From a virus: a stretch of DNA of 64,000 bases. The translations under genes were made by a program, and so were the position numbers. The stretch is from the IMG/VR virus record IMGVR_UViG_3300042359_000853, positions 62,001 to 126,000 of that record, one strand, 5' to 3'. Below, in pieces: positions 63,492 to 64,000 of the stretch; the stretch's first letter is position 1, and the number at the start of each line of letters is the position of its first letter. The notes under the pieces were generated by a model. That model worked only from the letters and a program-made list of their open reading frames with translations. It had not been told where the DNA came from and did not search any database.

Positions 63492-63510
63492 TTTTAGATT
63501 ATATCTAAAA
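63492..63510. promoter_or_regulatory. Palindrome upstream of the membrane-protein gene
   Basis: TTTTAGAT - TAT - ATCTAAAA, perfect 8-nt arms, 5 nt upstream of the ATG at 63486. It is similar in base composition and position to the palindrome before uvsX. Confidence 0.45.
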
Positions 63511-63559
63511 GTGTTTTTTTGTTCTAAAAATCTATATCTGCCGAGGAGAATAATTTTAA

Positions 63560-63565
63560 TATATA
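63560..63565 (+). promoter_or_regulatory. TATATA box, 19 nt before the last gene
   Basis: Distal class; TTTTAATATATAACC upstream of the ATG at 63585. Confidence 0.4.
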
Positions 63566-63584
63566 ACCTTGATTTTCTAAAAAT

Positions 63585-64000
63585 ATGGCCCATACACCAC
63601 TCTACAAAAGACTTAAAAATCGGGGAACATCATTTTATGCTTTCCCTGGCGCTGCTGAAGATATTTCAGCTTCTTATCAGAATGAAAATTTTAGAATGTA
63701 TTTTTCTAATTATGTTCTATTAAATTTTCCTAAACAAAATCTCTCAGCTGATGGTGCTACTAACAGTATTTATTTCGATTTTGGAACTTTTTCAAAATCA
63801 GAACTTTCTTCACCAGCTGATGATTATAGTGATGGGCTTATAGAATCGTTACGAAACTACGTAGCTAATTTTGAGGTTGTTATGAAGTCTTCGAAGCTTA
63901 ATAATACTGAATTTTATTACGATCATAATGATACAACAACACCCACTGAGAAAATATTCTGGAAATGGTGTAAGAAACTCAATCTATTCGATCTTGAGAT
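63585..64000 (+). CDS. Partial virion-type protein, runs off right edge
   Basis: The 5' part (138 residues) of a plus-strand gene, starting MAHTPLYKRLKNRGTSFYAF with an open frame to the end of the window. NFRMYFSNYVLLNFPKQN and NSIYFDFGTFSKSELSSPAD follow. This N-terminal pattern (short basic start, then SFYAFPGAAEDIS) fits large virion structural proteins of jumbo phages as I recall them, so a structural role is likely. A TATATA box precedes it by 19 nt. Confidence 0.72.
   Translation, partial: MAHTPLYKRLKNRGTSFYAFPGAAEDISASYQNENFRMYFSNYVLLNFPKQNLSADGATNSIYFDFGTFSKSELSSPADDYSDGLIESLRNYVANFEVVMKSSKLNNTEFYYDHNDTTTPTEKIFWKWCKKLNLFDLE

Noticed and set aside
1-64000. tRNA genes, diversity-generating retroelement, integrase or insertion sequence
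   Set aside because: I saw no tRNA cloverleaf in the intergenic gaps, no reverse transcriptase, no integrase or transposase and no terminal inverted repeats; a computational scan would be needed to be certain.

Overview
This window is part of a large, AT-rich, tightly packed tailed-phage genome (a jumbo or 'huge' phage). It carries a UvsX/RecA-type recombinase, an SbcC/Rad50-type gp46-like ATPase, a RuvC-like resolvase, a PhoH-like ATPase, many very large virion-type proteins and almost no intergenic DNA. No terminase, portal or capsid gene was recognised, so it is a fragment of a bigger genome. Three signs point to a Bacteroidota host: start codons follow A-rich leaders without Shine-Dalgarno sequences; a near-perfect Bacteroidota promoter (TTTG-N20-TAnnTTTG) lies at 23696-23727; and the phage bS21 ribosomal protein resembles Bacteroidota bS21.

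Layout. (1) 1-14381, minus strand: one operon-like run of 18 genes, mostly overlapping by a few bases. A small leader block (99-aa protein, ParB-like, small protein, CYTH) is followed by a ClpC-like unfoldase and then a glycan block. The glycan block holds GT2-like enzymes, a GT10 fucosyltransferase, a GT61 enzyme, a paralogous pair of unknown proteins, a GT-like/uridine-kinase fusion, a second GT-like protein, a class II aldolase, an FkbM methyltransferase and a HAD phosphatase. (2) 14489-15551: thioredoxin, SmpB and a small unlisted protein. (3) 15557-23603, minus: giant virion proteins. One has a long Thr-Pro array and is cut by an in-frame TAA from its LamG-like C-terminal domain. (4) 23742-24592: an operon for an ECF-type sigma factor. 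(5) 24589-38446: small genes, another GT2, a 1579-aa tail protein with W-x-x-G-x pentads, PhoH, a cyclic-phosphate receiver-like protein, RuvC and a second Thr-Pro protein. (6) 38517-41168, plus: gp46-like ATPase, bS21 and DnaJ. (7) 41171-60659: more giant virion proteins (one with a trypsin-like protease and BspA-like repeats), an M20/M42-like peptidase and a pterin dehydratase. (8) 60718-64000: M16 peptidase, UvsX, a membrane protein and the start of another virion-type gene.

How the parts may work together. The phage carries a translation and proteostasis kit (bS21, SmpB, DnaJ, ClpC-like, thioredoxin), its own sigma factor, and a repeated TATATA element in front of most units from 14 kb onward but not inside the glycan operon. 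At least five virion-type proteins carry Thr-rich or Thr-Pro linkers. Together with the glycosyltransferase block, this suggests (inference) that the virion surface is decorated with mucin-like glycans.
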